Shown: in pieces, positions 17,537 to 25,529 of the stretch
How positions within the stretch are numbered: the first letter of the stretch is position 1
Layout: every line of letters starts with the position of its first letter
Source: Rhodanobacter sp. 7MK24
GTDB taxonomy: Bacteria; Pseudomonadota; Gammaproteobacteria; Xanthomonadales; Rhodanobacteraceae
Assembly (NCBI RefSeq): GCF_014842995.1
Contig: NZ_JACYXL010000006.1
Location: 124,001 to 188,000, forward strand
Direction of reading: 5' to 3'
Length of the DNA stretch: 64,000 bases
Position numbers and translations under genes: made by a program
The notes under the pieces: generated by a model
The model's database searches: none
What the model saw: only the letters and a program-made list of their open reading frames with translations
Told to the model about the DNA's origin: nothing

Positions 17537-18592
17537 GTGCGCGTGTTCACCGTCACCCTGAAAAGCACCGGCCGCCGATTCGACGTTGCCGCGGGCGAAA
17601 CCGTGCTGGAGGCCGCGCAGCGCGCCGGCATCGCGTTGCCGTATTCGTGCCGCGCGGGCGTTTGCGGCAGCTGCAAGGCTACCCTGCTGACCGGCCGCTG
17701 CGAGTACCCGCGCAACCCGCCCCTGGCGCTGGATGCGGACGAACGCGCTCATCGAGCGGTGCTGCTGTGCCAGGCGGTGCCGGCCAGCGACCTGCTGCTG
17801 GAGGCGCGCGAGGTGGCCTCGGTGGAGGACATCGCATGCCGGCGGCTCACCGTGCACGTGGCCAGCAAGCGACTGCTGGCGCCCGATGTCACTGGCCTCT
17901 ACCTGCAACCCGCCGACGGCCAGCAGCGCCTGCAATGGCTGCCTGGACAGTACCTCGACGTAGTGCTGGAGGGCGGTCGGCGCCGGTCGTTTTCCATCGC
18001 CAACGGGCCGCAGGCGGACGGCAGTATCGAACTGCACGTGCGCCATGTTGCCGGCGGTGGCTTCACTTCGCAGGTGGCCGGTGCCTTGGCCGTGGGCGAC
18101 ACGCTGTGCATCGAGGCGCCACTGGGCACCTTCGTGGCGCGCGAGGATTCGGAGCGGCCGATGATCTTCGTTGCCGGCGGCACCGGCATCGCGCCGGTGA
18201 AAGCCATCGTTGAGCACTTCATCGAACTCGGCACGCGCCGCGCGATGGACGTGTACTGGGGCGTACGCCATGCGGCGGATCTGTACCTGCTGCCGCAGAT
18301 CGAGCAATGGCGGCGACAGGCCAAGCAGTTGCGCTTCCACGCGGTGCTGTCGGAAGAGGGGCTGGCTTCCGGCCTGCGCGTGGGGCTGGCGCACGAGGCG
18401 GTGCTGGCCGACCATGCCGACCTCTCGGCGCACGATGTCTACATGAGCGGGCCGCCCGCGATGATCGACGTGGCACGCCATCGCTTCGTGGCGGCGGGCT
18501 TGCCGGAAGAACGGCTTTACTACGACTCGTTCGAGTACGCGCCGGATGTGCTGGCGCAGATCATCGCCGCGCGGGCAGGTTTTCATCCGTAG
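17537..18592 (+). CDS. NAD(P)H-flavin-type reductase with N-terminal 2Fe-2S ferredoxin domain (AscD-like)
   Basis: A ~351-residue electron-transfer flavoprotein. The N-terminal plant-type ferredoxin domain (about 1-85) has the CRAGVCGSC...C cluster motif. A FAD-binding barrel follows (RRSFSIANGPQADG) and a NAD(P)-binding domain (FVAGGTGIAPVKAIVEHF, then VYMSGPPAMIDVARH). Xanthomonad relatives are usually named CDP-6-deoxy-delta-3,4-glucoseen reductase, but no dideoxysugar genes are here, so it may simply feed electrons to an unknown oxygenase or reductase. The start is uncertain: GTG 17537 is preferred, with GTG 17543 and TTG 17507 as alternatives. The stop TAG (18590-18592) lies in REP copy 3. 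Confidence 0.85.
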   Translation: MRVFTVTLKSTGRRFDVAAGETVLEAAQRAGIALPYSCRAGVCGSCKATLLTGRCEYPRNPPLALDADERAHRAVLLCQAVPASDLLLEAREVASVEDIACRRLTVHVASKRLLAPDVTGLYLQPADGQQRLQWLPGQYLDVVLEGGRRRSFSIANGPQADGSIELHVRHVAGGGFTSQVAGALAVGDTLCIEAPLGTFVAREDSERPMIFVAGGTGIAPVKAIVEHFIELGTRRAMDVYWGVRHAADLYLLPQIEQWRRQAKQLRFHAVLSEEGLASGLRVGLAHEAVLADHADLSAHDVYMSGPPAMIDVARHRFVAAGLPEERLYYDSFEYAPDVLAQIIAARAGFHP

Positions 18593-18665
18593 GAGCGCAC
18601 CCTGTGCGCGAAAGCCTTTGCCCTGATCGGGCATCAAAGCCATCGCGCACAGGGTGCGCTCCTGC
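18589..18665. repeat. REP-like palindrome, copy 3
   Basis: An inverted repeat with ~31-nt arms starting GTAGGAGCGCACCCTGTGCG. The left arm begins with the stop codon of the reductase gene (CCG-TAG-GAG), the same junction seen at the AtoE-like gene in copy 1. It lies between convergent genes. Confidence 0.9.
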
Positions 18666-18674
18666 GGCATTCCG

Positions 18675-19121
18675 TTATTTGTTGCCCTTGGCCACCGGCA
18701 GTTGCGCCTGCTGCCAGGACAGCACGCCGCCGCCCAGGGTATAGACCTTCTGGAAGCCGGCCTTGGCCAGCCGCTGCGCGGCCTTGGCCGCATTGCCGTT
18801 GCCGTCCTTGTCCATCACCACCACCGGCAGTTCCTTGGCCTTGGCCAGATCCTTGTTCTCGGGGTCGAACTGGCTCATCAGGACATGGCGTGCACCGGGC
18901 ACGTGCATCTTCTCGAAGTCGGCGATGGCCGAGAGATCGATCAGCAACGGGTTGTCGCGGTTGATGATGAGGGTGAGCCCGGCCGGCGTCAGCACCTTGA
19001 TCTTGCTGAACAGTTCACCGAGTTGCACCACGATCAGGGCGACCAGCAGGATCGCGAACAGCGCAGCCAGCGCTGCATGGTTGCCGATGAACTGGGGCAG
19101 CTTGTGCAGGAAATCTTGCAT
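18675..19121 (-). CDS. membrane-anchored rhodanese-like protein (YibN-like)
   Basis: A 148-residue protein with one N-terminal membrane helix (about residues 15-35) and a cytoplasmic rhodanese fold (about 45-145). The fold is recognised from NPLLIDLSAIADFEKMHVPGA and from RLAKAGFQKVYTLGGGVLSWQ. The residue normally occupied by the catalytic cysteine falls in VVVMDKDGNGN, where Asp is seen and no Cys occurs, so sulfurtransferase activity is unlikely. YibN-type proteins are associated with envelope biogenesis rather than sulfur transfer. REP copy 3 lies just beyond its stop. Confidence 0.8.
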   Translation of the reverse strand: MQDFLHKLPQFIGNHAALAALFAILLVALIVVQLGELFSKIKVLTPAGLTLIINRDNPLLIDLSAIADFEKMHVPGARHVLMSQFDPENKDLAKAKELPVVVMDKDGNGNAAKAAQRLAKAGFQKVYTLGGGVLSWQQAQLPVAKGNK

Positions 19122-19207
19122 GTGGGTTCCACGGGCGCGGCGATCGCGCCGTTGCGTTCAAACCGGCGATTATAGGCGATCCGGGTGCCGGCCCCGCGCT
19201 GGCCGGC

Positions 19208-19621
19208 TCAGTTCGGATCCAGGTCGGGCGGTCCGCTTTCCAGCCACCAGTGCTTGGCCTTTTCGTCGTAGCGCCAGAGCTGATGCACGATGATGCTGCG
19301 CTCGGCCTGGGTGTGATTGTTGATGAAGCTGATGCGTACCGTCTGCTTCACCTCATGGTCGTTCAGCGCCACCGGGCCGGAGCCGTCGTCGTAGTCGCTC
19401 ACACGCACCTGCTGGTAGCGCGCAAGGTCGAAGTCGGTGGGCGGGTGCGCCTTGAGCACTTCGGGGTCGACGTATTGCAGGCCGCTCTGCAGGCCATCCC
19501 AGCGCACCGCGCCGCTGTAGGCATTGAGCGTGGTCACCAGGCTGTCGTTGCGGACGTCCTTCATGCAACCGGTGAGGAGTGCAGCAGCGGCGACGGCAAG
19601 TGGAGGCAGGATGTGGCGCAT
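19208..19621 (-). CDS. hypothetical lipoprotein
   Basis: A 137-residue protein with a lipoprotein signal ending in the lipobox LLTGC (Cys20), so it should be lipid-anchored in the envelope. The mature part has no family that I recognise; it ends HWWLESGPPDLDPN. The ATG at 19621 (MRHILPP) gives a clean signal peptide. The downstream rhodanese-like gene starts 86 nt away on the same strand. Confidence 0.75.
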   Translation of the reverse strand: MRHILPPLAVAAAALLTGCMKDVRNDSLVTTLNAYSGAVRWDGLQSGLQYVDPEVLKAHPPTDFDLARYQQVRVSDYDDGSGPVALNDHEVKQTVRISFINNHTQAERSIIVHQLWRYDEKAKHWWLESGPPDLDPN

Positions 19622-19671
19622 GGACGTTCTCCCCGGTAACCCGTGCATTCTGCGGTGGCGGGCGCGCCGCT

Positions 19672-20127
19672 TCAATCGCGGCGTTTGGCGACGAAGCGCG
19701 CGGACAGCGTGGCGGCCGGCTTGCCGTCCGTGCCGGGTACGCTGCAGTCCACCTCGATGCGCGCCTTGCCGCGTGCCTGCAACGTATCGAAGAAACTGGC
19801 CCAGTCCGCGCCCGCAGTGAGTCGCGCCTCGGCATGGAAATCCGCCCATACCGGCTGCAGGTAGCGCACGGTGGACTCGCCCACGAAGACGTCGCAATGC
19901 TGGTCGCGCGCGAGCAGGGCGAGTTCCACCAGGCCCCAGCCGGTCAGCGTCATCAGACTCACCAGGCTGCCGCCGAAGGCGCAGCCCTTGTCGTTGACGT
20001 TCGGCGCCAGCGGTGCGCGCAAGGCCAGCCGATCTTCATCGTGCGCCAGCAGTTCGAGGTCCATCGCCCGCGCCAGCGGGATCTTGTCGCGGATGAAGCG
20101 GATCAGGTCGTGGGCTGTGTCGGTCAT
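19672..20127 (-). CDS. YiiD C-terminal-type hotdog thioesterase
   Basis: A 151-residue protein matching the thioesterase half of YiiD (PF09500). Typical stretches are IPLARAMDLELLAHDEDRL, ANVNDKG-type turn PNVNDKGCAFGGSLVSLMTL and VGESTVRYLQPVWADFHAEA. Such hotdog enzymes probably hydrolyse acyl-CoA or acyl-ACP thioesters, but no substrate is established. The ATG at 20127 starts MTDTAHDLIRF; the open frame runs further upstream only as shadow. Confidence 0.82.
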   Translation of the reverse strand: MTDTAHDLIRFIRDKIPLARAMDLELLAHDEDRLALRAPLAPNVNDKGCAFGGSLVSLMTLTGWGLVELALLARDQHCDVFVGESTVRYLQPVWADFHAEARLTAGADWASFFDTLQARGKARIEVDCSVPGTDGKPAATLSARFVAKRRD

Positions 20128-20624
20128 GCAGTCGATTGTAGTGTGGCACGCGCGGCATCCATGTCGTTTCAACGTGCCGTCGCAGTCCACGACGTGCGCC
20201 CGTCGCCGGCGAGGAGCGCTCATCACGAGCCCCGAAACCGGCAACGGCACGGCACTCGGCAGGAGGCGAGCACGCTGCCGTGGAAGGTGCGGATGTCGAG
20301 GCGTTCGCGCGGCGCGCCGGCGTCGATGACCGGCAACGCCGATACCGAGTCCGACCAGCGTGGCGCGTTCGCGCAGGTGTTCGCAGGCCTGCCCGCGGCT
20401 CCGTCTGTCATGGTGCAGGCCGGCGTCCATCGCCAGTCGGCCGGCGCGCCACATTGGAGGTCGAGGCAGCCAAAATGGCCCACGGCATTTCGTGCAGGCC
20501 CATCCCCACGCCGGGGCATTCCGGATACAGCGACCAGCCTTCGCCATATGCCGAGTTCTGCGCGGTGACCGCTAGGTCGCTCTACCGTTACAAGGTGCGG
20601 AATTCGGCATAATGGCCGTTGCCA
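20128..20624. other. 497-bp divergent intergenic region
   Basis: Between the YiiD-like gene (minus) and the AraC-type gene (plus). Open frames on the minus strand (20223-20547) show coding-like composition but encode nothing I recognise, so a decayed gene is possible. The motif GTGCGGAATTCG lies at 20595-20606, immediately before the AraC-type start. Confidence 0.4.
20595..20610 (+). promoter_or_regulatory. candidate operator, GTGCGGAATTCG motif (site A)
   Basis: GTGCGGAATTCGGCAT about 15-30 nt before the PAS-AraC start codon. The first 12 bases are identical to the core of the palindrome at 27467-27483. Inferred binding site, possibly for autoregulation by the adjacent regulator. Confidence 0.4.
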
Positions 20625-21377
20625 ATGCAGGCTTTTGCTAGCGTGCGTTCCCACTTCCATTCGCCGGAATTTGCCGTGGACGTGAAGCTTTCGGCCGAAG
20701 ACATGCAGATGCTGTTCGACGCGTTGCCCGACGTCGTGTTTTTCGTGAAAGATCGTTCCGGCCGCTACACGCATGCCAACCTCACCCTGGTGCGTCGATT
20801 GCGGTTGAAACGGCGCGAGGAGGTGATCGGCCGCAGCGTCGCCGAGCTGTTCCCCAGCACGTTGGGCAGTTCCTACGCTGCGCAGGACAGGCGCGTGCTG
20901 GCTGGCGAGAGCATCGCCAACCAGCTCGAGGTACATTTGCTGCCCAACCGCGCGCCCGGCTGGTGCATCACCTGTAAATACCCGCAGCGGCAGCGTGGAG
21001 AGGTGTGCGGCGTGCTCGGCATTTCGCGCGACCTGCGCCATCCCGACGGACGCCATCCGACCTATCCGCGACTCGTGCGTGCGATGGAATACCTGCAAGC
21101 GCACTACGCCGAAGGCGTACGCGTGGGCGAACTGGCGGCGCTGGCCGAAGTGTCGGTGGCGCAGTTGGAGCGCCATTTCCGCAACGTGTTCCAGCTCACG
21201 CCGCAGCAGGCATTGACCAAGCTGCGCATCGACGCCGGAATGCGCCTGCTGCGTGGCGCGGGCAGCGTGGCCGACATCGGCCTGGCCTGCGGCTTCACCG
21301 ACCAGAGCGCGTTCGCGCGCCAGTTCAAGGCCACCGTGGGCATGACGCCGCGCGAGTTCCGCAATCTGCACGGTTGA
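20625..21377 (+). CDS. PAS-domain AraC-family transcriptional regulator
   Basis: A 250-residue regulator. An N-terminal PAS sensor (about 20-130, with LFDALPDVVFFVKDRSGRYT and GVLGISRDLRHPDG) is joined to a C-terminal AraC DNA-binding domain (about 150-248) with two helix-turn-helix units (VGELAALAEVSVAQLERHF and VADIGLACGFTDQSAFARQF). Regulators of this layout often sit beside hydroxyproline catabolism genes in xanthomonads, from memory of the family. Here the nearest candidates are the receptor, peptidase and dehydratase/reductase genes at 21.7-29.6 kb. ATG 20625 is chosen; TTG 20619 and GTG 20676 are alternatives, and no good ribosome site is seen. Confidence 0.87.
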   Translation: MQAFASVRSHFHSPEFAVDVKLSAEDMQMLFDALPDVVFFVKDRSGRYTHANLTLVRRLRLKRREEVIGRSVAELFPSTLGSSYAAQDRRVLAGESIANQLEVHLLPNRAPGWCITCKYPQRQRGEVCGVLGISRDLRHPDGRHPTYPRLVRAMEYLQAHYAEGVRVGELAALAEVSVAQLERHFRNVFQLTPQQALTKLRIDAGMRLLRGAGSVADIGLACGFTDQSAFARQFKATVGMTPREFRNLHG

Positions 21378-21387
21378 GTCTTGAGGA

Positions 21388-21600
21388 GTGCGGGCGCGGA
21401 TGGCCGGCCTCCCGATCGTCGCGATTACCTGTCGCAAAGCCTGCAGCAAAGCGGCTTTTCATGAAGCGTGCGGCCATGGTCGCCATTTGTCTGATCTTCG
21501 CGACAGGCCGCCACAAAAACCGCGACGAAGCGGATTTTTCTGAAGAGCGCGGCCATGGATGGTCGCCTGCTTGATCTTGTGTTCATGGAGGAACACACAA
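21388..21600. repeat. dispersed GCGGCCATGGATGG-type element, locus 2 (tandem)
   Basis: About two and a half imperfect tandem units of ~80 bp. Each carries TGAAG(A/C)G(T/C)GCGGCCATGG followed by a (C/T)TGATCTT stretch, at about 21461-21520 and 21540-21600, with a diverged partial unit before. The last unit aligns with loci 1, 3 and 4. Together with the terminator at 21599-21624 it fills the 316-bp gap between the AraC-type and receptor genes. Confidence 0.65.
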
Positions 21601-21624
21601 AAAAAGCCACCCGTAACGGGTGGC
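21599..21624 (-). terminator. rho-independent terminator of the TonB receptor gene
   Basis: On the minus strand: GCCACCCG-TTA-CGGGTGGC followed by seven T. It lies about 70 nt after the receptor stop codon, in the right orientation. Confidence 0.92.
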
Positions 21625-21693
21625 AGATGGGGAAAGGGGTGCCGTGCGGCGGAAGTTCCGTTTCCGCCTGCATCCGGGTTGCGTCGGTTTCGA

Positions 21694-24600
21694 TCAGTAG
21701 TCGTAGGTCACGCCCAACTGCACGTAGCGCGGCGCTTCCGTGCTGTACGGCATGAGGTAGTACGGGTAGGGATATCCGGAGGAGTTTTCGGCCATGTACT
21801 CCTGCTGCTGGACGGACTTCTGCTCGTTGAACACGTTATGCACCTGCAACTGGAAATCCAGCTTGTGGTCGGCGAAGGCCGGACGGTAGTCCACCTGCAG
21901 GTTCAACTGATGCGTCCACGGCGTGTTGCCAACGGAGCCGGGCGGCGAGGGCAGGCCGTTGCACATGTGGTAGCTGGCGCCGTAGCCGCCGGGATCGGAA
22001 GCCGTGGTGCCCCAGCCGGAGACCGGGCCGAAGGGGCCGAAGCAGGACAGCGGTGTGCCGGAAGCGACGCGGTAGGTGCCGCCGACGCTCCATTCCGGCG
22101 TGATCTGGTATGAGCCGTAGATGCGCAACTGGTGACGCTGGCTGTTGGCTTGCGGCCCGTTGGAGTACGCCATGATCTCCGGGAAATCCCACTGCACGGT
22201 GGCCGACTGCGAGCTGCCGCCCTGGCCGCCGGGCGAGAACACCGGACCTTCGTAGTCGCCGTAGCTTTTCGAGAAGGTGTAGTCGATCTTGCCCCACCAC
22301 TTGCCGTCGAACGGATGCTCCAGATACGTGTCCAGCGAGTAGTAGCGACGCTTGAGCTGCGGCATCAGGAAGTCCGCCCACGGCACCTTCACCTGGCTGT
22401 AGCCGCCGCTGCCGTTCGGCACGGTCACGATATTGGTGACGCCCGGGTTGATCAGGGTGCTGCTCTTGAAATCGTTCGGATTGGTGGTTATCGCAACGCC
22501 CTGCTGGGCGGCCAACTGCGTCAGGATGGCGAAATCCTCATTCGGGAGAGAGCCACCTTCACTGCCGCTGTCCCAATCATCGATGGCGCGGCCCATTCGG
22601 TTGAGCGTGCCGCTCACGCCATATACCCAGCTCTGGTCGAGCATCTTGAATTGCTGCTGCGTGCCCAGCACGAACTGGTCCACGTATTCCGCCTTGAGGT
22701 TCTGCGACGCCGCCATCTTGGGGTTGGACGACGTGCCGTTCTCGCCGTTGACGTAATAGATCCCGTTCGGGAAGTTGCCCATGATGGGCTGCGTGCCCTG
22801 CGGCAAACCGTTCGCGTCGATGCCGGTGTACGTGTAGTACTGCTCCGTGTACAGCGGTGCGCTGGCTTGGCGCAGCGCCACGGAGGTGGGCATGGCGAGG
22901 TAGTAGCGGCCGGCGTTGCCGAACACCTTCATGCTGGAATCACCGAACACGTCCCAACTGAAGCCCAGGCGCGGCGCCCACTGCGGCTTGGTCAGGCGCA
23001 GGTAGGGCACGTTGTTCGGCGTGTAGTTGGTGAATTGGTCGTTGCGCAGGCCAAGATTCAGCAGCAGGTTTGGCGTGACCTGCCAGTTGTCCTGCAGGTA
23101 CTGCGCATGCTGCTTCACGGACACGGTGGCGTTGGTGGCGTACACATATTTGTACACGGAACAGGCGGCGGCTTGACCACCGATGGTGCATGGACTGCCC
23201 ACGCCCGCAGAGTAGCCGTTGGCCGTTGCGACAGCCTGACCCGGCGACGTTACGTTGTAGATCCAGGCATAGCCGGGGCCGCCAATGATCGATCCATCGT
23301 TCTTGTCGGTATCGTCGTCGTTGTCGATGCCGAACAGGATGTCGTGGTTGCCCAGCCTCCAGTCGAGGTCGATGCGCAGATTGCGCACTTCAGAGGAATG
23401 GTCGGGATTGTTTATCGAGCCCAGGCCGTAAGGGTTGTAGATGTTGCTGGCGTAAGCCGGGTTTTCGTTCTGGGTACTCCAGGTCGCCGGCAGGGTTTGG
23501 CCATATGCCGCCGCCGCCGAAGCCACCGGCTGGTTGTAGTAATACTCGCCATCCATCTTGCCGTAGGTGGCGTTCAGCGTCAGGTCGTCGGTGATGTACG
23601 AGGTGTACTTCAGGATGCCGATGGTGAAGGTGGTCTTGTCACGCTGGCCCAAGTTTTGGAGCGTGGTGCCTTGGGTGTGCGTTGCGTAGTCGTAGAGGTA
23701 GCTTTCGTTCGGGTCGTTGCCAACCTGATTGCGAATACCCGTGAGCGACAAGATGTTGCTGGAGTTGATGTTCCAGTCCAGCTTGGCGTAGAACTTCGGG
23801 TCGCTGTCCTTCCAGTAATACATGTAATTCGTGCTGCCCGGACCGCCATAGGCGTCGACGCTGTGCCCCTGCGACTTGTTGACCTCAGCCGACACGAACA
23901 TGAACAGCGTGTCCTTGATCAGCGGGCCGCCGATGTAGGCGTCATAGACCGTGTTCCAACTGCTGTTGTCTTGGCGGTATTCGTAGATCTGTCCCGGTAT
24001 CTGCCAGGCCAGCAGGTTGTCCGGGTTGGCGTAGTAGTAGTTGTCGGTGCTGCTCTTGGCGAACGCCGGCTGCCATAGCGCCTGGGCGCCGAAGTGCCAG
24101 TCATTGGTGCCGCTTTTGCCCACCTGGCTGATCACTCCGCCGGCCGAGCGGCCATACATGGCGCCGTAGCCGCTGGTCAGGGTCTGCTGCTGGTCGATGG
24201 AGCCGTAGGGCAGCGTGATGCCGCCGGTGTTGCTGAGCGGATCGGAGGTGTTGAAGCCGTTGATGTAGTACGCGTTCTCCACGATGGACGAGCCGTTGAA
24301 CGAGATCACCGGTTCGCCCGTGGGGCCGCCGCCCAGCTTTGCGGCGCCGGAGATGGTGCCCGGCGCCAGCAGGGCGATGGAGCCCGAGTTGCGCGCGACC
24401 GGCAACTGGGTCAGCTGCTGCGCCGTGATGGTGAGGTTCTGCGTGGTGGAGGTCACGTCGATCGCGGGTAGCGCGTTCGCCGTCACCGTGACCGTGCTCA
24501 ACGACTTCGCATTCGCATCGCCGCGCTGCAGGAAGTCCGCTTCGGACGCGCCGCCGGCGGCCGGGTTGACGTGGTCGTGCGACTGCACCACGGCGCCGTT

Positions 24601-24867
24601 CTGGATGAGGCTGACCGTGTAATCGCCGATCGGCACGGTGATCGAGTAGTGGCCGGTGCTGTCCACCGGCACGGCGCGGTTGAAGCCCGAGCCGCCGGTG
24701 ACCTGCACGGTGGCGCCGGACGCGGGCGCGCTGCCGAAGATGGTGCCGGTGGTGGCCTGCGCCAGTGCCTGGCCGGTCACGCCGATACCGGCGACGATGG
24801 CCACAGCCAATGCCGTGCGGCGCAATGCCGAAGCGCGCACGCCCACATCGAATTTCATGACATTCAT
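21694..24867 (-). CDS. Oar-like TonB-dependent outer-membrane receptor
   Basis: A 1057-residue outer-membrane protein. A signal peptide (about 1-34, ending GQALAQA) is followed by a carboxypeptidase-regulatory-like domain (about 35-115, TGTIFGSAPASGATVQVTGG), a plug domain (about 130-250, ITAQQLTQLPVARNSGSIALL, SGYGAMYGRSAGGVISQV) and a long beta-barrel ending in the aromatic LGVTYDY. Oar-like receptors import large or unusual substrates; in Xanthomonadales and Myxococcota they are often linked to proteases. The start at 24867 (MNVMKF) has GGGGAG 12 nt upstream; a second ATG lies three codons later. The adjacent sedolisin and hydroxyproline genes make peptide uptake plausible, but this is inferred. 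Confidence 0.9.
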   Translation of the reverse strand: MNVMKFDVGVRASALRRTALAVAIVAGIGVTGQALAQATTGTIFGSAPASGATVQVTGGSGFNRAVPVDSTGHYSITVPIGDYTVSLIQNGAVVQSHDHVNPAAGGASEADFLQRGDANAKSLSTVTVTANALPAIDVTSTTQNLTITAQQLTQLPVARNSGSIALLAPGTISGAAKLGGGPTGEPVISFNGSSIVENAYYINGFNTSDPLSNTGGITLPYGSIDQQQTLTSGYGAMYGRSAGGVISQVGKSGTNDWHFGAQALWQPAFAKSSTDNYYYANPDNLLAWQIPGQIYEYRQDNSSWNTVYDAYIGGPLIKDTLFMFVSAEVNKSQGHSVDAYGGPGSTNYMYYWKDSDPKFYAKLDWNINSSNILSLTGIRNQVGNDPNESYLYDYATHTQGTTLQNLGQRDKTTFTIGILKYTSYITDDLTLNATYGKMDGEYYYNQPVASAAAAYGQTLPATWSTQNENPAYASNIYNPYGLGSINNPDHSSEVRNLRIDLDWRLGNHDILFGIDNDDDTDKNDGSIIGGPGYAWIYNVTSPGQAVATANGYSAGVGSPCTIGGQAAACSVYKYVYATNATVSVKQHAQYLQDNWQVTPNLLLNLGLRNDQFTNYTPNNVPYLRLTKPQWAPRLGFSWDVFGDSSMKVFGNAGRYYLAMPTSVALRQASAPLYTEQYYTYTGIDANGLPQGTQPIMGNFPNGIYYVNGENGTSSNPKMAASQNLKAEYVDQFVLGTQQQFKMLDQSWVYGVSGTLNRMGRAIDDWDSGSEGGSLPNEDFAILTQLAAQQGVAITTNPNDFKSSTLINPGVTNIVTVPNGSGGYSQVKVPWADFLMPQLKRRYYSLDTYLEHPFDGKWWGKIDYTFSKSYGDYEGPVFSPGGQGGSSQSATVQWDFPEIMAYSNGPQANSQRHQLRIYGSYQITPEWSVGGTYRVASGTPLSCFGPFGPVSGWGTTASDPGGYGASYHMCNGLPSPPGSVGNTPWTHQLNLQVDYRPAFADHKLDFQLQVHNVFNEQKSVQQQEYMAENSSGYPYPYYLMPYSTEAPRYVQLGVTYDY

Positions 24868-25024
24868 GAGATTTGAGAACTCCCCGGTGAAAGACTGGTT
24901 TCTTCCGAATGCACGAAACATGGCATCCCCATGCCAGCGCAACGTTGGTTGCGGCATTCGGGAGAAAAGGATTATTTGTAGACAGGACGAACTGGATTTT
25001 CAGTCGCTGCGACGACTGCAATCG

Positions 25025-25060
25025 TTTCGGCCAAATCGGGCCGAAAACCTGCGAATTCCG
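25025..25060 (-). promoter_or_regulatory. candidate control region of the receptor gene, CGGAATTCGCA motif (site B)
   Basis: About 185 nt upstream of the receptor start. CGGAATTCGCA on the minus strand (25050-25060) matches 11 consecutive bases of the palindrome at 27467-27483. It is adjacent to an 8-bp inverted repeat (25025-25032 with 25039-25046). Inferred only. Confidence 0.35.
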
Positions 25061-25474
25061 TTTCGCATGTCAGGCACGGTAGATCACGATTCGTGGATTT
25101 GTCTCGGCGCGATGCTGCATGTTGAATGCGGGAAATGGCATAAAGTATTTAATAAGACATTTTCCTGTCGAAGTCGGCATAAACGTGCCGCCTGATTGAC
25201 GGCAACGGCTCGGCGGGACATCCGTCGCCCGCCCTTGGCACAGGCCCGCAGGGCCGAAATCGAAGGACGATTGCGATGGGCGTTCCGACTCCCTCGCTAC
25301 TCGAAACCGGCGCCATCCATGGCGCTTCCCCGCATGCGCTTGCCGTCGCAAGCGGCGCTCGGTGAGAGCGGAAACCTCCGCCTAGATGCGCCCGGGGCGA
25401 AGTGTGTGCGCACCGTGTTTGCGGGTCGGATCTATCTATCGTTGCGGCATCGGGTCGTTGCCTGATGCAAAGCC

Positions 25475-25512
25475 GCCTCCGTGGCGCCGGCACGCGCCGG
25501 CGTCACGAAGGC
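25475..25512 (-). terminator. long hairpin after the sedolisin gene
   Basis: A 17-bp stem with two mismatches (GCCTCCGTGGCGCCGGC at 25475-25491 with 25496-25512) and a 4-nt loop. It begins 18 nt beyond the sedolisin stop. There is no T-run, so it may be a stabilising hairpin rather than a classical terminator. Confidence 0.5.
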
Positions 25513-25529
25513 GACAGACGACCCCGGAC

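Larger units (their letters stand above)
24868..25529. other. 662-bp intergenic region upstream of the receptor
   Basis: No convincing gene is present. It contains an 8-bp inverted repeat (TTTCGGCC/GGCCGAAA, 25025-25046), the motif CGGAATTCGCA on the minus strand (25050-25060), an AT-rich stretch (25139-25165) and a 17-bp-stem hairpin (25475-25512) just after the sedolisin stop. Confidence 0.5.
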
